Below, piece by piece: positions 51,838 through 63,613 of a DNA stretch of 64,000 nt (position 1 is its first letter; each line of letters opens with the position of its first letter). The position numbers and the translations under genes are program-made. Location: contig NZ_JAHUTT010000016.1 of NCBI RefSeq assembly GCF_019209865.1, forward strand, positions 1 through 64,000, read 5' to 3'. The notes below the pieces were generated by a model. The model saw nothing but the letters and a program-made list of their open reading frames with translations. It had not been told where the DNA came from and ran no database searches. Source of the stretch: Shewanella sp. NIFS-20-20. Its GTDB lineage: Bacteria > Pseudomonadota > Gammaproteobacteria > Enterobacterales > Shewanellaceae.

Positions 51838-52620
51838 ATGGCACTCAGACGCCCCATGGTTGCAGGCAACTGGAAAATGAATGGTAGTGCTGAATTGGCG
51901 CAAGATTTATTCAGTAAGTTTGCTCGCAAGATAAAGGACGATTCTGCTGAAGTAGTCTTATGTCCTCCAGTCATTTATCTCGAAAGTGTTAAACGACTGA
52001 TGGAAGAAAATAAAGAGGCCTTAAGTGGCAGCTTAGTCAGAATGGGAGCTCAAAATCTGAGTCAGCATCAATTTGGTGCTTATACAGGTGAAGTTTCCGG
52101 GCAAATGCTTGCAGATGCCGGATGTCGATACGTGATTATCGGCCATTCTGAACGCCGCAGAATGTACGGCGAAACCAGTGATATCGTGGCCGACAAATTT
52201 GCGGCAGCTCAGCGACATGGTTTGACCCCGATCTTATGTGTTGGTGAGTCAGGTCCAGCGCGTGAAGCAAGAAGAACGTTTGAAGTTATTGCTGAAGAAT
52301 TGGACGTGGTCATTGAAAAAAATGGCACCATGGCCTTTGATAATGCGATAATCGCCTACGAGCCACTTTGGGCAGTAGGTACTGGTAAAAGTGCGACACC
52401 AGAGCAGGCCCAGGAAGTACATGCGTTTATTCGTAAACGACTTTCTGAAGTGTCTCCTTATATTGGGGAAAATATCAGGATCCTCTACGGTGGTAGTGTG
52501 ACTCCGGCCAATGCGGCAGATATTTTCGCACAGCCTGATGTTGATGGTGGACTGATTGGTGGTGCCAGTTTAAACTCGGCTGAGTTTTTAACCCTGTGTT
52601 CCATAGCGATGAGCGCATAA
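51838..52620 (+). CDS. tpiA: Triosephosphate isomerase
   Basis: A 260-aa glycolytic enzyme. Lys in AGNWKMNG, His in IGHSERR and Glu in AYEPLWAVGTG form the active site. The open frame back to 51694 is upstream leader; the ATG at 51838 has AGAGGAGA before it. In place next to glmM and secG as in Vibrio and E. coli relatives. Confidence 0.97.
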   Translation: MALRRPMVAGNWKMNGSAELAQDLFSKFARKIKDDSAEVVLCPPVIYLESVKRLMEENKEALSGSLVRMGAQNLSQHQFGAYTGEVSGQMLADAGCRYVIIGHSERRRMYGETSDIVADKFAAAQRHGLTPILCVGESGPAREARRTFEVIAEELDVVIEKNGTMAFDNAIIAYEPLWAVGTGKSATPEQAQEVHAFIRKRLSEVSPYIGENIRILYGGSVTPANAADIFAQPDVDGGLIGGASLNSAEFLTLCSIAMSA

Positions 52621-52623
52621 TTT

Positions 52624-52950
52624 ATGTTTAATGTATTAATGGTTGTTTACTTGTTGGTTTCTATCGCCTTAATCGGCTTGATCTTAATCCAGCAAGGTAA
52701 AGGAGCTGATATGGGAGCTTCCTTCGGTGCCGGTGCATCAGGGACTCTGTTCGGTTCAGGTGGTTCAGGCAATTTCCTGACACGCACCACTGCAATTTTA
52801 GCGATTAGCTTCTTTGCATTAAGCTTAATCATCGGCAACCTGAGTGCAAACTCAGCAAAAGAAGATGATAGCTGGAAAAGTCTTTCAACTGGTCCTGCTC
52901 AACAAGTTGAACAGCCAGTAACTCAATCACAGGATAAGATCCCTGATTGA
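52624..52950 (+). CDS. secG: Protein translocase subunit SecG
   Basis: A 108-aa SecYEG component with two membrane helices (about 2-20 and 55-73) joined by the Gly-rich loop GKGADMGASFGAGASGTLFG. It starts 3 nt after tpiA and is followed by tRNA-Leu as in E. coli. Confidence 0.95.
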   Translation: MFNVLMVVYLLVSIALIGLILIQQGKGADMGASFGAGASGTLFGSGGSGNFLTRTTAILAISFFALSLIIGNLSANSAKEDDSWKSLSTGPAQQVEQPVTQSQDKIPD

Positions 52951-52960
52951 TAGCAAGTTC

Positions 52961-53047
52961 GCCGAGGTGGTGGAATTGGTAGACGCGCAGCCTTGAGGTG
53001 GCTGTGACCTAACGGTCGTGCGGGTTCAAGTCCCGCTCTCGGCACCA
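52961..53047 (+). tRNA. tRNA-Leu (anticodon GAG)
   Basis: An 87-nt class II tRNA with acceptor GCCGAGG, long variable arm, encoded CCA and anticodon GAG in CTTGAGGT. It follows secG by 11 nt and is probably co-transcribed. Confidence 0.95.
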
Positions 53048-53048
53048 A

Positions 53049-53083
53049 ATTTGAGAAAATATTGCGTTTTATTTTTCTCAAAT
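53049..53083 (+). terminator. AT-rich hairpin after tRNA-Leu
   Basis: ATTTGAGAAAAT and ATTTTTCTCAAAT pair with one bulge. It contains T-runs and may end the secG-leu transcript before the metY promoter. Confidence 0.5.
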
Positions 53084-53084
53084 A

Positions 53085-53113
53085 TTGCAAGTAGATGGCA
53101 GAGTCCATATACT
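53085..53113 (+). promoter_or_regulatory. Sigma-70 promoter of the metY-rimP-nusA-infB operon
   Basis: TTGCAA, a 17-nt spacer and TATACT lie 17 bp before the initiator tRNA gene. Confidence 0.75.
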
Positions 53114-53129
53114 GGCAGCAGTTTTCGGA

Positions 53130-53206
<77 letters not shown>

Positions 53207-53267
53207 AACTCCCAGTGGCGCTAACATTAAGTTGAGCGTAACTGTTTATAGGTTCTTATATCAATAG

Positions 53268-53290
53268 CCTCGTAATTACGGGGTTTTTTG
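53268..53290 (+). terminator. Terminator/attenuator between metY and rimP
   Basis: CCTCGT AATT ACGGGG stem with one T-G pair followed by TTTTTTG. A NusA-sensitive terminator at this position is known in the E. coli operon. Confidence 0.75.
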
Positions 53291-53371
53291 TTATTTGCGA
53301 CTTTTAAATTGGCCGGAATACGGCGAAATACTGGGGCTTATTAGCCCTTTTTTTGTTTTTTGGGGGTTACC

Positions 53372-53827
53372 TTGGCAACACTAGAATCCAAACTGACCGA
53401 GATGTTACTGCCACCTGTGGCGGCTCTGGGTTTTCAGCTGTGGGGAATTGAATACCTGCAGGCGGGTAAACATTCCACCTTACGTGTATATATCGACAGC
53501 GATAAGGGTATCAATGTCGAAGATTGCGCCGCTGCCAGTCGTCAGATCAGTGCGATCATGGATGTTGAGGACCCAATTACACACGAATACACGCTGGAGG
53601 TATCCTCTCCAGGCGTCGATCGTCCTCTGTTTTCGGCTGCACACTATGCGGCTTATCTCGGGGAAGATGCGAAAGTTCAATTGACCATGCCAGTCGATGG
53701 CGGCCGCAATATGAAAGGCGTCATCACCAAAGTTGAAGGTCAAATGCTGACTTTGACTGTCGATGGTAAAGAAAAATTGGTTGCTATTGATAATATTCGC
53801 AAAGGCAACTTAATCGCTAAGTTTTGA
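53372..53827 (+). CDS. rimP: Ribosome maturation factor RimP
   Basis: A 151-aa factor for 30S maturation. The start is a TTG at 53372 ([10 protein letters not shown]), with GGGGG 5 nt upstream; the frame runs a little further back. [14 protein letters not shown] and [12 protein letters not shown] are family hallmarks. A rare start codon may keep its level low beside nusA. Confidence 0.93.
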   Translation: MATLESKLTEMLLPPVAALGFQLWGIEYLQAGKHSTLRVYIDSDKGINVEDCAAASRQISAIMDVEDPITHEYTLEVSSPGVDRPLFSAAHYAAYLGEDAKVQLTMPVDGGRNMKGVITKVEGQMLTLTVDGKEKLVAIDNIRKGNLIAKF

Positions 53828-53854
53828 TAGATTCAAGGTGAACGAGGCAAGATC

Positions 53855-55354
53855 ATGAATAAAGAAATTTTGCTGGTCGCTGAAGCAGTGTCCAATGAGA
53901 AAGCAGTTCCGCGTGAGAAGATTTTCGAAGCGCTAGAATTTGCCTTAGCGACTGCGACCAAGAAGAAATATGAAGGTGATATCGACGTCCGCGTTGCTAT
54001 TGACCGTAAAACCGGTGCATACGAAACCTTCCGTCGTTGGCAGGTCATCGATGATCAGGGTGAAGCGCTGGAAAATCCTTTCCGTGAAATCACCTTAGAA
54101 GCCGCTCGTTATGAAGAGCCTGGTATTGAAGTGGGTCAGTTCATCGAAGATGAAATTGAATCGGTTGTTTTCGATCGTATTACCACGCAAACCGCCAAGC
54201 AAGTCATCGTGCAAAAAGTACGTGAAGCTGAGCGTGCTCAAGTGGTTGAGCAATTTGCTGACAAAGAAGGTGAGTTGATCACTGGTATTGTTAAAAAGAG
54301 CAATCGCGATAGCGTGGTTGTTGATTTAGGCAATAACGCTGATGGTGTATTGTATAAAGAAGACTTGATCAGCCGTGAAAGTTTCCGCCCAGGCGATCGC
54401 GTTCGTGCCTTACTGTATTCAGTTCGTCCCGAAGCTCGTGGTGCTCAGTTATTCTTAACTCGTACTAAACCTGACATGCTGATTGAGCTGTTCCGCGTTG
54501 AAGTACCTGAGATTGCTGACGAAATGATCGAAATCATGGGCGCTGCCCGTGATCCAGGTAGCCGCGCTAAAATCGCGGTGAAGTCGAACGATCGTCGCAT
54601 CGACCCTATCGGTGCCTGTGTGGGTATGCGTGGTGCACGTGTGCAAGCGGTATCCAATGAATTGGGTGGCGAGCGCGTAGATATCATCATGTGGGATGAT
54701 AACCCAGCACAATTTGTGATTAACGCCATGGCACCTGCCGATGTTGCGTCAATCATTGTCGATGAAGACAACCATTCTATGGATATCGCAGTTGAGGCTG
54801 ATTCTCTGGCTCAAGCGATCGGCCGTAGTGGTCAAAACATTCGTTTAGCTACCCAGTTAACTGGTTGGGAATTGAATGTGATGACGGTTGAAGACATGAA
54901 TGCCAAGCATCAGGCTGAAAGCGCTAAAGTGGTTAACCTGTTTGTTAATGCATTAGAGATTGATGCTGATTTTGCTCAACTGTTGGCAGACGAAGGCTTT
55001 ACTTCATTAGAAGAGATTGCCTACGTACCAGAAGCTGAGTTACTGACTATTGACGGTCTGGATGAAGACATTGTTGAAGCCTTGCGTGAGCGTGCTAAAG
55101 CAGCGATTTCAACCCGAGCGTTAGCTTCTGAGGAAGCATTGGATGGGGCTGAGCCAAGTGATGACTTACTTGCGCTGGCCGGAATGGAACGTCACCTCGC
55201 GTTTGTGTTAGCAAGTCGCGGTATCGTGTCGTTAGAAGATTTAGCCGAACAAGGCATTGATGATTTGATCGAGATTGAAGAATTGACAGAAGAAAAAGCG
55301 GGAGAGCTGATCATGGCTGCCCGTAACATCTGTTGGTTTGGCGAAGAAGCCTAG
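53855..55354 (+). CDS. nusA: Transcription termination/antitermination factor NusA
   Basis: A 499-aa protein with N-terminal polymerase-binding domain, S1 domain (about 135-200), two KH domains with GACVGMRG and AIGRSGQN, and two acidic AR repeats at the C-terminus, as in E. coli NusA (495 aa). Confidence 0.97.
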   Translation: MNKEILLVAEAVSNEKAVPREKIFEALEFALATATKKKYEGDIDVRVAIDRKTGAYETFRRWQVIDDQGEALENPFREITLEAARYEEPGIEVGQFIEDEIESVVFDRITTQTAKQVIVQKVREAERAQVVEQFADKEGELITGIVKKSNRDSVVVDLGNNADGVLYKEDLISRESFRPGDRVRALLYSVRPEARGAQLFLTRTKPDMLIELFRVEVPEIADEMIEIMGAARDPGSRAKIAVKSNDRRIDPIGACVGMRGARVQAVSNELGGERVDIIMWDDNPAQFVINAMAPADVASIIVDEDNHSMDIAVEADSLAQAIGRSGQNIRLATQLTGWELNVMTVEDMNAKHQAESAKVVNLFVNALEIDADFAQLLADEGFTSLEEIAYVPEAELLTIDGLDEDIVEALRERAKAAISTRALASEEALDGAEPSDDLLALAGMERHLAFVLASRGIVSLEDLAEQGIDDLIEIEELTEEKAGELIMAARNICWFGEEA

Positions 55355-55378
55355 TCGATCAACAGGGGGAAATAACTG

Positions 55379-58045
55379 ATGTCAGGAACAACAGTCGAAA
55401 AACTTGCGCAAGAAGTCGGAAAAAATGTTGATCGTTTGATTGAGCAATTTTCTGCCGCAGGTGTGAAAAAAGTTAACGGTGATACTGTCTCTGAGCAAGA
55501 AAAGCAGCAGTTACTGGATTATCTTAAAAAGCAACATGGTGGTGATGCCGTCCCGACTAAGATGACATTGCAACGCAAAACTGTGCAGACTTTGAGTGTG
55601 GCCGGCAACGGTGGCCAGTCTAAAGATGTTAAAGTTGAAGTGCGTAAGAAACGGACCTTCGTTAAGCGTGATGAGGCAGCGATAGCGGCCGAAGCTGAAG
55701 CACAAGCTCGTGCCGAAGCAGAAGCTAGCGCAAAAGCAGAAGCCGAGGCTAAGGCCAAGGCAGAAGCTAAGGCAAAAGCAGAAGCCGAAGCTACGGCTAA
55801 AGCGGCTGCTGAAAAAGCCGCTGCAGAAGCTAAGGCGAAAGCTGAGAAGACTTCTCAAGCTCAAGCCCCATCAACAACTAAAGTTGATGCAGAAACAACA
55901 GAAGCGAGAGCAGCCCGTTTGGAAGAAGAAAAGATTAAATCGGCCCAAGAAGAACTGGCCAAGCGCAAAGCCGACGAAGAAGCAGCGAAAGCCGCAGAAA
56001 AAGCACGTCGCTTAGCAGAAGAAAATGCAAAACGTTGGGATGAAGAAGAGCGCCTACGTTTAGAAGCCGAGAAAAACGGTGATCACCATATCACGACCTC
56101 TGTGGTTGCTCGTGCAGCTGAAGACACGGTTGATATGGATGAAGAAAAACGCGGACGTCGCAGTCGCAATAAAACCGCAGCTAAAAAGCGTGGCGGTAAA
56201 GATGCTCGTGACGGTCGTGAGCGCCATATGAAGAGCCGCAGCAATGCGCCTAAATCTATGGCCCATGGTTTTAATAAGCCAGTCGCTGCGGTTAACCGCG
56301 AAGTGCGTATTGGCGAAACCGTGACTGTGGCAGAATTAGCTCAGAAAATGGCCATCAAAGCGACTGAAATCATCAAGCAAATGATGAAGATGGGCTCAAT
56401 GGTGACCATTAACCAAGTGTTGGATCAAGAAACCGCACAAATGGTGGCTGAAGAGCTGGGTCACAAGGTTATCCTGTTACGCGAAAACGAACTGGAGCAT
56501 CAAGTTCTGGCTGACCGTGACGGTGATGTCGCCATGGAGCCTCGTGCACCAGTGGTAACTATCATGGGTCATGTTGACCATGGTAAGACATCGTTGCTCG
56601 ATTATATCCGTCGTGCCAAAGTTGCTGCTGGTGAAGCCGGTGGTATTACTCAGCACATCGGTGCATACCATGTTGAAACTGACAATGGCATGATCACCTT
56701 CTTAGACACTCCTGGTCACGCCGCGTTTACCGCCATGCGTGCTCGTGGTGCTAAAGCGACCGATATCGTGATCTTGGTTGTCGCTGCCGATGACGGTGTT
56801 ATGCCGCAAACCATCGAAGCTATCCAGCACGCGAAAGCGGGTAACGTGCCATTAATCGTGGCCGTGAACAAAATGGATAAGCCAGAAGCGGATCCAGATC
56901 GCGTTAAGACCGAGTTAGCTCAGCACAACGTGATGTCAGAAGATTGGGGTGGAGAAAACATGTTCGTCCACGTATCTGCTAAAGCAGGTACTGGGGTTGA
57001 TGAACTGTTGGAAGCCATCTTACTTCAAGCCGAAGTATTAGAACTGAAAGCGGTACGTGATGGTATGGCTGCCGGTGTTGTCGTGGAATCTAAACTGGAC
57101 AAAGGCCGTGGCCCCGTTGCTACCGTATTGGTTCAAGAAGGTACTCTGCGTCAAGGCGATATCGTTTTGTGTGGATTGGAATACGGTAAAATCCGTGCCA
57201 TGAAAGATGAAAACGGTAACCCGATCACTGAAGCTGGCCCATCTATTCCAGTTGAGATTTTAGGTTTGTCTGGCGTGCCAAGTGCTGGTGATGAAGCAAC
57301 CGTGGTACGTGATGAACGTAAAGCCCGCGAAGTTGCTCTGTATCGTCAAGGTAAATTCCGTGATGTTAAGCTGGCCCGTCAGCAAAAATCTAAGCTGGAA
57401 AACATGTTTGCTAACATGGTTGAAGGCGAAGTTCAGGAACTGAATATCGTGCTTAAGGCTGATGTACAAGGTTCTCTGGAAGCGATTTGTGACTCACTGA
57501 TGAAGCTGTCTACCGACGAAGTGAAGGTGAACATCATCGCTCGCGGCGTGGGTGCACTGTCTGAAACTGACGCTACGTTAGCGGCGGCTTCTAATGCAAT
57601 CATGATGGGCTTCAACGTTCGTGCTGATGCACAAGCGCGCAAGACCATCGAATCTGAAAGTGTTGATTTACGTTATTACAGCGTGATTTACGACTTGATC
57701 GATGAAGTCCGTGCTGCGATGACCGGTATGTTGGCACCAGAATTCAAGCAAGAGATCATTGGTCTGGCTGAAGTTCGCGATGTATTTAAGTCGCCTAAGC
57801 TGGGTGCGATTGCTGGTTGTATGGTTACTGAAGGTATCGTTAAGCGCAGCGCACCAATTCGTGTACTACGTGACAACGTGGTTATCTATGAAGGTGAACT
57901 GGAATCGCTGCGTCGCTTTAAAGACGACATGCAAGAAGTTCGTAACGGCATGGAGTGTGGTATCGGCGTTAAGAACTATAATGATGTTCGCGTTGGTGAC
58001 CAAATCGAAGTATTCGAAACCGTTGAAGTGGCACGCACACTTTAA
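55379..58045 (+). CDS. infB: Translation initiation factor IF-2
   Basis: An 888-aa GTPase that places fMet-tRNA on the 30S subunit. The N-terminal domain is followed by an Ala/Lys/Glu-rich helical linker (about 100-230). The G domain has [13 protein letters not shown] and NKMD. Internal in-frame starts could give a shorter form as in E. coli; none was singled out. Confidence 0.97.
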   Translation: MSGTTVEKLAQEVGKNVDRLIEQFSAAGVKKVNGDTVSEQEKQQLLDYLKKQHGGDAVPTKMTLQRKTVQTLSVAGNGGQSKDVKVEVRKKRTFVKRDEAAIAAEAEAQARAEAEASAKAEAEAKAKAEAKAKAEAEATAKAAAEKAAAEAKAKAEKTSQAQAPSTTKVDAETTEARAARLEEEKIKSAQEELAKRKADEEAAKAAEKARRLAEENAKRWDEEERLRLEAEKNGDHHITTSVVARAAEDTVDMDEEKRGRRSRNKTAAKKRGGKDARDGRERHMKSRSNAPKSMAHGFNKPVAAVNREVRIGETVTVAELAQKMAIKATEIIKQMMKMGSMVTINQVLDQETAQMVAEELGHKVILLRENELEHQVLADRDGDVAMEPRAPVVTIMGHVDHGKTSLLDYIRRAKVAAGEAGGITQHIGAYHVETDNGMITFLDTPGHAAFTAMRARGAKATDIVILVVAADDGVMPQTIEAIQHAKAGNVPLIVAVNKMDKPEADPDRVKTELAQHNVMSEDWGGENMFVHVSAKAGTGVDELLEAILLQAEVLELKAVRDGMAAGVVVESKLDKGRGPVATVLVQEGTLRQGDIVLCGLEYGKIRAMKDENGNPITEAGPSIPVEILGLSGVPSAGDEATVVRDERKAREVALYRQGKFRDVKLARQQKSKLENMFANMVEGEVQELNIVLKADVQGSLEAICDSLMKLSTDEVKVNIIARGVGALSETDATLAAASNAIMMGFNVRADAQARKTIESESVDLRYYSVIYDLIDEVRAAMTGMLAPEFKQEIIGLAEVRDVFKSPKLGAIAGCMVTEGIVKRSAPIRVLRDNVVIYEGELESLRRFKDDMQEVRNGMECGIGVKNYNDVRVGDQIEVFETVEVARTL

Positions 58046-58132
58046 TCTCATTTGAATTGATAAAGGGCGGGTGCGGTCTCTTTGGTACTTGAGTATCAAA
58101 CAGATGCGGCATACCGCCCTTTGGTGATTATT

Positions 58133-58540
58133 ATGGCAAAAGAATTCAGTCGTACCCGTCGTATCGGCCAACAGTTACAACAAGAGTTGGCCCAGGTACT
58201 GCAGCGGGACATGAAAGATCCCCGTGTTGGCATGGTGACAGTTAATGATGTCGAAGTGTCTCGTGACCTCAGCTACGCCAAGGTGTTTGTGACCTTCTTT
58301 GAAGAAGACGATGCAATTATCGCTGATAAGTTATCTGCCCTAGATGTCGCGGCACCTTATATTCGTACCTTAGTGGCAGGCCGCATGAAATTGCGCGTGA
58401 TGCCGCAGCTGCGTTTTGTCTACGACAGCTCGTTAGTCGAAGGTATGCGGATGTCGAACCTGGTGAGCAAAATCATCCGTGAAGATGAACAGAAACAGCA
58501 AGCTCACGGCACGAGCGAAGACGATCCTAAGGAGTCCTAA
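58133..58540 (+). CDS. rbfA: Ribosome-binding factor A
   Basis: A 135-aa KH-like cold-shock and 16S processing factor. The true start is [18 protein letters not shown] at 58133; the open frame upstream is leader. It ends in TAATG overlapping truB. Confidence 0.95.
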   Translation: MAKEFSRTRRIGQQLQQELAQVLQRDMKDPRVGMVTVNDVEVSRDLSYAKVFVTFFEEDDAIIADKLSALDVAAPYIRTLVAGRMKLRVMPQLRFVYDSSLVEGMRMSNLVSKIIREDEQKQQAHGTSEDDPKES

Positions 58541-59484
58541 TGGCGCGTCGTCCCAAAGGTCGCTTTATTGATGGTATTGTGTTGTTAGACAAGCCGACGG
58601 GCATGAGCTCAAATCACGCTCTGCAGCGAGTAAAACGCATGTATGGTGCGGCAAAAGCCGGCCATACTGGCGCGCTTGATCCATTAGCCACCGGCATGTT
58701 ACCTGTGTGTTTAGGTGAAGCCACCAAATTTTCGTCTCACTTATTAGATGCCGATAAGCGTTATCTAGTGACGGCAAAATTAGGGGTCAGAACCGACACC
58801 AGTGATTCTGATGGCGAGGTCGTGCAAGTACGACCGGTGAATATTACCGATGAGCAGTTGCAACAAGCGTTAGCGCATTTTCGTGGTGATACCATGCAAG
58901 TGCCCTCAATGTTTTCTGCACTAAAGTATCAGGGGCAACCCTTATATAAATACGCTCGTGAAGGTAAAGAAGTGCCGCGCGAAGCGCGACCTATCACAGT
59001 GTATGAGCTTAACTTTGTCAGCTTAGAAGGTGACGATTTAACCTTAGATATTCATTGTTCTAAGGGCACCTATATTCGTACCATCACTGACGACTTAGGC
59101 GAAATGCTGGGGTGTGGCGCTCATGTCACCATGCTGCGTCGTACTAAGGTTGCCGATTATCCCTATGAAAAAATGGTGACGTTAGAGCAGTTACAAGCCT
59201 TGGTTGACCAAGCGCAAGAGCAAGCGTTAGCGGCGTCGACCCTACTAGATCCCTTGTTACTGCCAATGGATACTGCGGTTGCCAATTTTCCGGTCGTCCA
59301 TGTGCCTGACCACGCGGCAGCGTTCCTGATGAATGGTAATCCGGTGCAAGTGGCAAATGCCCCTAGCGATACGCTGGTGAGGATCACCCTAGGTGAACCA
59401 CCCCGTTTTGTGGGTATTGGCCAAGTTAATGAGGCCGGCTTACTGGCACCGAAGCGGTTAATCGTGATCCAATCTGCGGATTAA
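58540..59484 (+). CDS. truB: tRNA pseudouridine(55) synthase
   Basis: A 314-aa enzyme. The catalytic Asp is in [14 protein letters not shown]; the PUA domain follows at the C-terminus. It is translationally coupled to rbfA. Confidence 0.96.
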   Translation: MARRPKGRFIDGIVLLDKPTGMSSNHALQRVKRMYGAAKAGHTGALDPLATGMLPVCLGEATKFSSHLLDADKRYLVTAKLGVRTDTSDSDGEVVQVRPVNITDEQLQQALAHFRGDTMQVPSMFSALKYQGQPLYKYAREGKEVPREARPITVYELNFVSLEGDDLTLDIHCSKGTYIRTITDDLGEMLGCGAHVTMLRRTKVADYPYEKMVTLEQLQALVDQAQEQALAASTLLDPLLLPMDTAVANFPVVHVPDHAAAFLMNGNPVQVANAPSDTLVRITLGEPPRFVGIGQVNEAGLLAPKRLIVIQSAD

Positions 59485-59488
59485 GCAG

Positions 59489-59517
59489 TTGCGCCTTGGC
59501 GAGAATCTGGCTAAAAT
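59489..59517 (+). promoter_or_regulatory. Sigma-70 promoter of rpsO
   Basis: TTGCGC, a 17-nt spacer and TAAAAT lie just after truB, 65 bp before rpsO. Confidence 0.65.
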
Positions 59518-59581
59518 ACCGCTCCCCTTGGCTGAGTTAGTGATCGGCTAAGGTTTATATAGTTAATTTTTGGAGATAAAC

Positions 59582-59851
59582 ATGTCACTAAGCGTTGAAG
59601 CGAAAGCTAAAATCGTTGCTGAATTTGCCCGTTGTGAAAACGACACTGGTTCTACTGAAGTTCAAGTTGCTCTGTTAACTGCACAGATCAACCACCTGCA
59701 AGGTCACTTCAAAGAGCACATCCACGATCACCACTCACGTCGTGGTCTGTTACGTATGGTAAGTGCTCGTCGTAAGTTACTGGCATATTTGAAGCGTACC
59801 GACGTTGTTCGTTATGCTGACCTGATCAAGCGTTTAGGTCTGCGTCGCTAA
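59582..59851 (+). CDS. rpsO: 30S ribosomal protein S15
   Basis: An 89-aa protein, exactly the usual length, beginning [15 protein letters not shown] with GGAG 7 nt upstream. The rRNA-binding loop [18 protein letters not shown] is intact. It is expected to repress its own mRNA. Confidence 0.97.
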   Translation: MSLSVEAKAKIVAEFARCENDTGSTEVQVALLTAQINHLQGHFKEHIHDHHSRRGLLRMVSARRKLLAYLKRTDVVRYADLIKRLGLRR

Positions 59852-59867
59852 TACGGCGTTTCGCCCA

Positions 59868-59902
59868 CTTGATAGCATGACTCCTTGATTCATGCTATCA
59901 AG
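59868..59902 (+). other. Processing hairpin between rpsO and pnp
   Basis: CTTGATAGCATGA and TCATGCTATCAAG are perfect 13-nt arms over a 9-nt loop, placed before the terminator. In E. coli RNase III and RNase E sites occur here and control pnp and rpsO mRNA decay. Confidence 0.6.
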
Positions 59903-59909
59903 GTAAAAC

Positions 59910-59933
59910 AGGAGGCTTTGGCCTCCTTTTTTA
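59910..59933 (+). terminator. rpsO terminator
   Basis: AGGAGGC and GCCTCCT pair over TTTG and are followed by a T-run. Confidence 0.88.
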
Positions 59934-60096
59934 TTGGCTGCAATTTATCGTGGGTCATTTCCACCCCAATCAGCAATATTTCCTCGTTATCATCAAATTG
60001 TCTTCCAATGTAGCTTAAAGCGCTCTTTATCTATTCACAGGTATTGCAGTATACTTACGCGCGTAATTAAGGTTATTAAATTAAGGAATGGGTCAC

Positions 60097-62193
60097 GTGA
60101 ATCCTATCGTAAAAAGTTTTGAGTATGGTCAACATACAGTCACCCTGGAAACAGGTGTTATTGCACGTCAAGCGGATGCCGCTGTTTTAGCCAGCATGGG
60201 CGACACCACAGTTTTAGTGACTGTTGTGGGTAAGAAACAGGCAGATCCAGGTCGTGACTTCTTTCCTTTGACTGTAAACTATCAGGAAAAAACTTACGCA
60301 GCAGGTAAGATTCCTGGTGGTTTCTTTAAGCGTGAAGGTCGTCCATCTGAAGATGAGACATTGATTGCCCGTTTAATCGATCGTCCAATTCGTCCATTGT
60401 TCCCTAAAGGCTTCGTTAACGAAGTTCAGGTTATCATCACTGTCGTTTCTGTGGATCCACAGATTGAGCCAGACATTGTATCTATGATTGGTACTTCTGC
60501 AGCGCTTGCCATTTCAGGCATTCCATTCAGCGGTCCATTGGGTGCAGCTCGCGTTGGTTATAGCAATGGTGAATACCTGCTGAACCCAGGTGCGGAACAG
60601 CTGGTTGACAGCCAATTGAACTTGGTAGTTGCTGGTACTCAAGGTGCCGTGCTGATGGTTGAGTCAGAAGCGAATGCTCTGCCTGAAGAAGTGATGTTAG
60701 GCGCTGTGGTTTACGGTCATGATCAACAGCAAGTTGTGGTTAACGCCATTAACGAATTTAAAGCTGAAGCCGGTAAGCCAACATGGAACTGGTCTGCGCC
60801 AGTGAAAGACGAGCAATTAGTAGCTCAAATCAAGACATTGGCCGAAGAAGGTTTAACTGCCGCTTACCAAATTATCACCAAGCTTGAGCGTCAAGATCAA
60901 GTGGCGGTTGTTAAGCAAGCTGCGATTGCTAAATTACTGGAAACTCAGCCTGAACTGAATGTTCGCGAGTTAGAAGAGTTATTAGGTAGCTTAGAAAAGA
61001 AAGTCGTTCGTAGCCGTATTATTGCCGGCAACCCACGTATCGACGGCCGTGAACCTGACATGGTTCGTGCCCTGAGCGTAATGGCGGGTGTATTACCACG
61101 TACTCATGGTTCAGCCCTGTTTACCCGTGGTGAAACTCAGGCGTTAGTGACTTGTACCTTAGGTACTGAACGTGATGCCCAGAAGATTGATAGCATCATG
61201 GGCGAGCGCACTAACCGCTTTATGCTGCATTATAACTTCCCTCCTTATTCTGTAGGTGAAACTGGCATGGTGGGTTCACCTAAGCGTCGTGAAATTGGTC
61301 ACGGCAAGTTAGCATGGCGTGGTATCAACGCTGTGATGCCGACTGCCGCTGAATTCCCATATTCTGTCCGTGTAGTGTCTGAAATCACCGAATCAAACGG
61401 TTCAAGCTCTATGGCTTCTGTTTGTGGTACTTCTCTGGCGCTGATGGATGCGGGTGTTCCTATCAAGACTTCTGTTGCGGGTATCGCGATGGGTCTGGTG
61501 AAAGAAGGTGATGATTTCGTTGTACTGTCTGACATCTTAGGTGATGAAGATCATTTAGGTGACATGGACTTTAAAGTGGCCGGTACTCGTGATGGTATTA
61601 CTGCTCTGCAGATGGATATCAAAATCGAAGGTATCACTAAAGAAATCATGGAAATTGCCTTACAGCAAGCCTATGGTGCTCGTGTTCATATTTTGAATGT
61701 GATGGACCAAGCCATTGGTTCTGCTCGTGATGATATCTCTGATCACGCGCCACGTATTACGACCATCAAGATTAACCCTGAGAAAATTCGTGATGTTATC
61801 GGTAAAGGCGGCGCGACTATCCGTGCGTTGACCGAAGAAACCGGTACCACTATCGAGTTGGATGATGACGGTACTGTTAAGATTGCCTCTTCTAATGGTG
61901 AAGCGACTAAAGAAGCGATTCGCCGTATTGAAGAAATCACTTCAGAAGTTGAAGTGGGTCGCATCTATAAGGGTAAGGTTATCCGTATCGTTGATTTCGG
62001 TGCGTTTGTTAACATCCTGCCTGGTAAAGATGGTCTGGTACACATTTCACAGATCAGTGAAGAGCGTGTTGCTAACGTTTCTGATCACTTACAACTGAAC
62101 CAAGAAGTTGATGTGAAAGTGATGGAAGTTGACCGTCAAGGCCGTGTGCGTTTGTCGATTAAAGAAGCTAAAGCGCCTGTAGCTGAAGCGTAA
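60097..62193 (+). CDS. pnp: Polyribonucleotide nucleotidyltransferase (PNPase)
   Basis: A 698-aa exoribonuclease with two RNase PH domains, a KH domain ([16 protein letters not shown]) and an S1 domain ([15 protein letters not shown]). The GTG at 60097 is chosen ([19 protein letters not shown]), with AAGGA 9 nt upstream; the ATG three codons earlier overlaps the ribosome site. Confidence 0.96.
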   Translation: MNPIVKSFEYGQHTVTLETGVIARQADAAVLASMGDTTVLVTVVGKKQADPGRDFFPLTVNYQEKTYAAGKIPGGFFKREGRPSEDETLIARLIDRPIRPLFPKGFVNEVQVIITVVSVDPQIEPDIVSMIGTSAALAISGIPFSGPLGAARVGYSNGEYLLNPGAEQLVDSQLNLVVAGTQGAVLMVESEANALPEEVMLGAVVYGHDQQQVVVNAINEFKAEAGKPTWNWSAPVKDEQLVAQIKTLAEEGLTAAYQIITKLERQDQVAVVKQAAIAKLLETQPELNVRELEELLGSLEKKVVRSRIIAGNPRIDGREPDMVRALSVMAGVLPRTHGSALFTRGETQALVTCTLGTERDAQKIDSIMGERTNRFMLHYNFPPYSVGETGMVGSPKRREIGHGKLAWRGINAVMPTAAEFPYSVRVVSEITESNGSSSMASVCGTSLALMDAGVPIKTSVAGIAMGLVKEGDDFVVLSDILGDEDHLGDMDFKVAGTRDGITALQMDIKIEGITKEIMEIALQQAYGARVHILNVMDQAIGSARDDISDHAPRITTIKINPEKIRDVIGKGGATIRALTEETGTTIELDDDGTVKIASSNGEATKEAIRRIEEITSEVEVGRIYKGKVIRIVDFGAFVNILPGKDGLVHISQISEERVANVSDHLQLNQEVDVKVMEVDRQGRVRLSIKEAKAPVAEA

Positions 62194-62211
62194 TTCTGTC
62201 GTACTGTGTTT

Positions 62212-62237
62212 AAAGAGACCTTCGGGTCTCTTTTTTT
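62212..62237 (+). terminator. pnp terminator
   Basis: AAGAGACC TTC GGGTCTCTT with a following T-run, 20 nt after the pnp stop. Confidence 0.9.
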
Positions 62238-62355
62238 ATGTCTATGTATTGGCAAGACAATCTGAGATATTTGCGCATGAATAGATAGCCGCTTGTTGCT
62301 GCGCTTGCTATGATTGTAGCTATACCAATCGAGATGGGACGAAAGGGTACACAGG

Positions 62356-63294
62356 ATGAAATTTATTTCGCAGTTAAAGGTATTGGCTTTACTCGTATGT
62401 ACCAGTGCGATAAGTGGTTGTGCAACGACAACATTTGGTCCTGAGCAAGCGTCACAAGGTCGGTTGCAAATTGTGCCACCTTTGCCAGCTTACGAACAGG
62501 AAGTGACACTCGCCAAACTGAATGAAATTTTAGCTTCGGTTGAACTCACACCGGCGCAACGGGCCCGTTTTTTATATGAACGGGGGGTATTACACGACAG
62601 TGTGGGGTTGCGATTATTGAGTCGGATTGATTTTCATCAAGCTTTAAAAATTCAACCAGATCTTGCCGATGCCTATAATTTCCTCGGCATCTATTATACC
62701 CAAGAAGGGGAGTATGCCAGTGCCTTTGAGGCATTCGATGGTGTGCTTGAGCTCGCTCCTAGCTACGATTATGCCTATTTGAACCGCGGCATTGCCTTAC
62801 ATTATGCCGGACGTGACAATTTAGCCGAGCAAGATTTACAAACCTTTGTGGCGCGCCAACCCAATGATCCTTACCGTTTATTGTGGTTATATCTTATTCA
62901 GGCAGAAACTCAGCCTGAATTAGCATTGCAAACCTTGGCGCAAAATCGTGGCGCGATAGAAAACGATACTTGGGCTAGCGTGTTGGTGGATTTTTATCTG
63001 GGTAAGGCCACTGAAGATCAAGTGTTTGCTGCGGCCAAAGCCGAGTTAACCTCGTCGCGTGAATATGCTCAGCGCTTATGTGAGGCTTATTTCTATTTAG
63101 CCAAAACGGCGATAGCCAATAAGCAATACGAAAAAGCGAGTAACTACTTACGTTTAGCTTTAGCCACCAACATTTATGATTTTGTCGAACATCGATATGC
63201 GCGGATGGAGCTCGGATTAATTCAGCAAGCGCTACAAGATGGCGGCGCTAACAATTTGCTCATGCTCCCGGATGAACATTTGCCTGAGGCATAA
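62356..63294 (+). CDS. nlpI: Lipoprotein NlpI
   Basis: A 312-aa outer-membrane lipoprotein with TPR repeats. The lipobox is SAISGC with the modified Cys at residue 22. TPR-like units run from about residue 58 to 165. NlpI adapts the protease Prc and peptidoglycan hydrolases such as MepS. It follows pnp as in E. coli. Confidence 0.94.
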   Translation: MKFISQLKVLALLVCTSAISGCATTTFGPEQASQGRLQIVPPLPAYEQEVTLAKLNEILASVELTPAQRARFLYERGVLHDSVGLRLLSRIDFHQALKIQPDLADAYNFLGIYYTQEGEYASAFEAFDGVLELAPSYDYAYLNRGIALHYAGRDNLAEQDLQTFVARQPNDPYRLLWLYLIQAETQPELALQTLAQNRGAIENDTWASVLVDFYLGKATEDQVFAAAKAELTSSREYAQRLCEAYFYLAKTAIANKQYEKASNYLRLALATNIYDFVEHRYARMELGLIQQALQDGGANNLLMLPDEHLPEA

Positions 63295-63520
63295 GCTGGC
63301 TTCACTGTCTGTCATAAAACGAGTGCTTAGCCACTCGTTTTTGTTGATATCTCCTGTCATTTTTAGCAATAGCGCACTCATGGCCAAGCATAGATTGTTT
63401 ATCGGCCGCAGATCAGCGAAAATAGCCGCAATTGTTGTTCACTTGCATATTCATCGCCGTCATCTACATGACCGGCCCAGTGAAACACGTGCAAACCTTT
63501 TTACGAGAAGATTTTAATCG

Positions 63521-63613
63521 ATGTCAAACTCAGCTTTAGCAACAGAAGTCGCTTTGCGACGTACGTTTGCGATTATCTCGCATCCTGATGCCGCCCAGCC
63601 TTTCAACGCTTAA
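63521..63613 (+). pseudogene. prfC: prfC (release factor 3) 5' fragment
   Basis: Codons 1-24 (MSNSALATEVALRRTFAIISHPDA) match the start of RF3. The next residue should begin GKTT of the GTP-binding P-loop; here the frame reads AQPFNA and stops at 63613. The break falls at about 63592. RF3 is not made from this fragment. In known SXT/R391 insertions the element supplies a new start for the rest of prfC at its far end, beyond this window. Confidence 0.85.

Noticed and set aside
63239-63517. A 92-codon frame overlapping the end of nlpI
   Set aside because: It begins inside nlpI in another frame, has unlikely composition and reaches just to the prfC start; probably chance.
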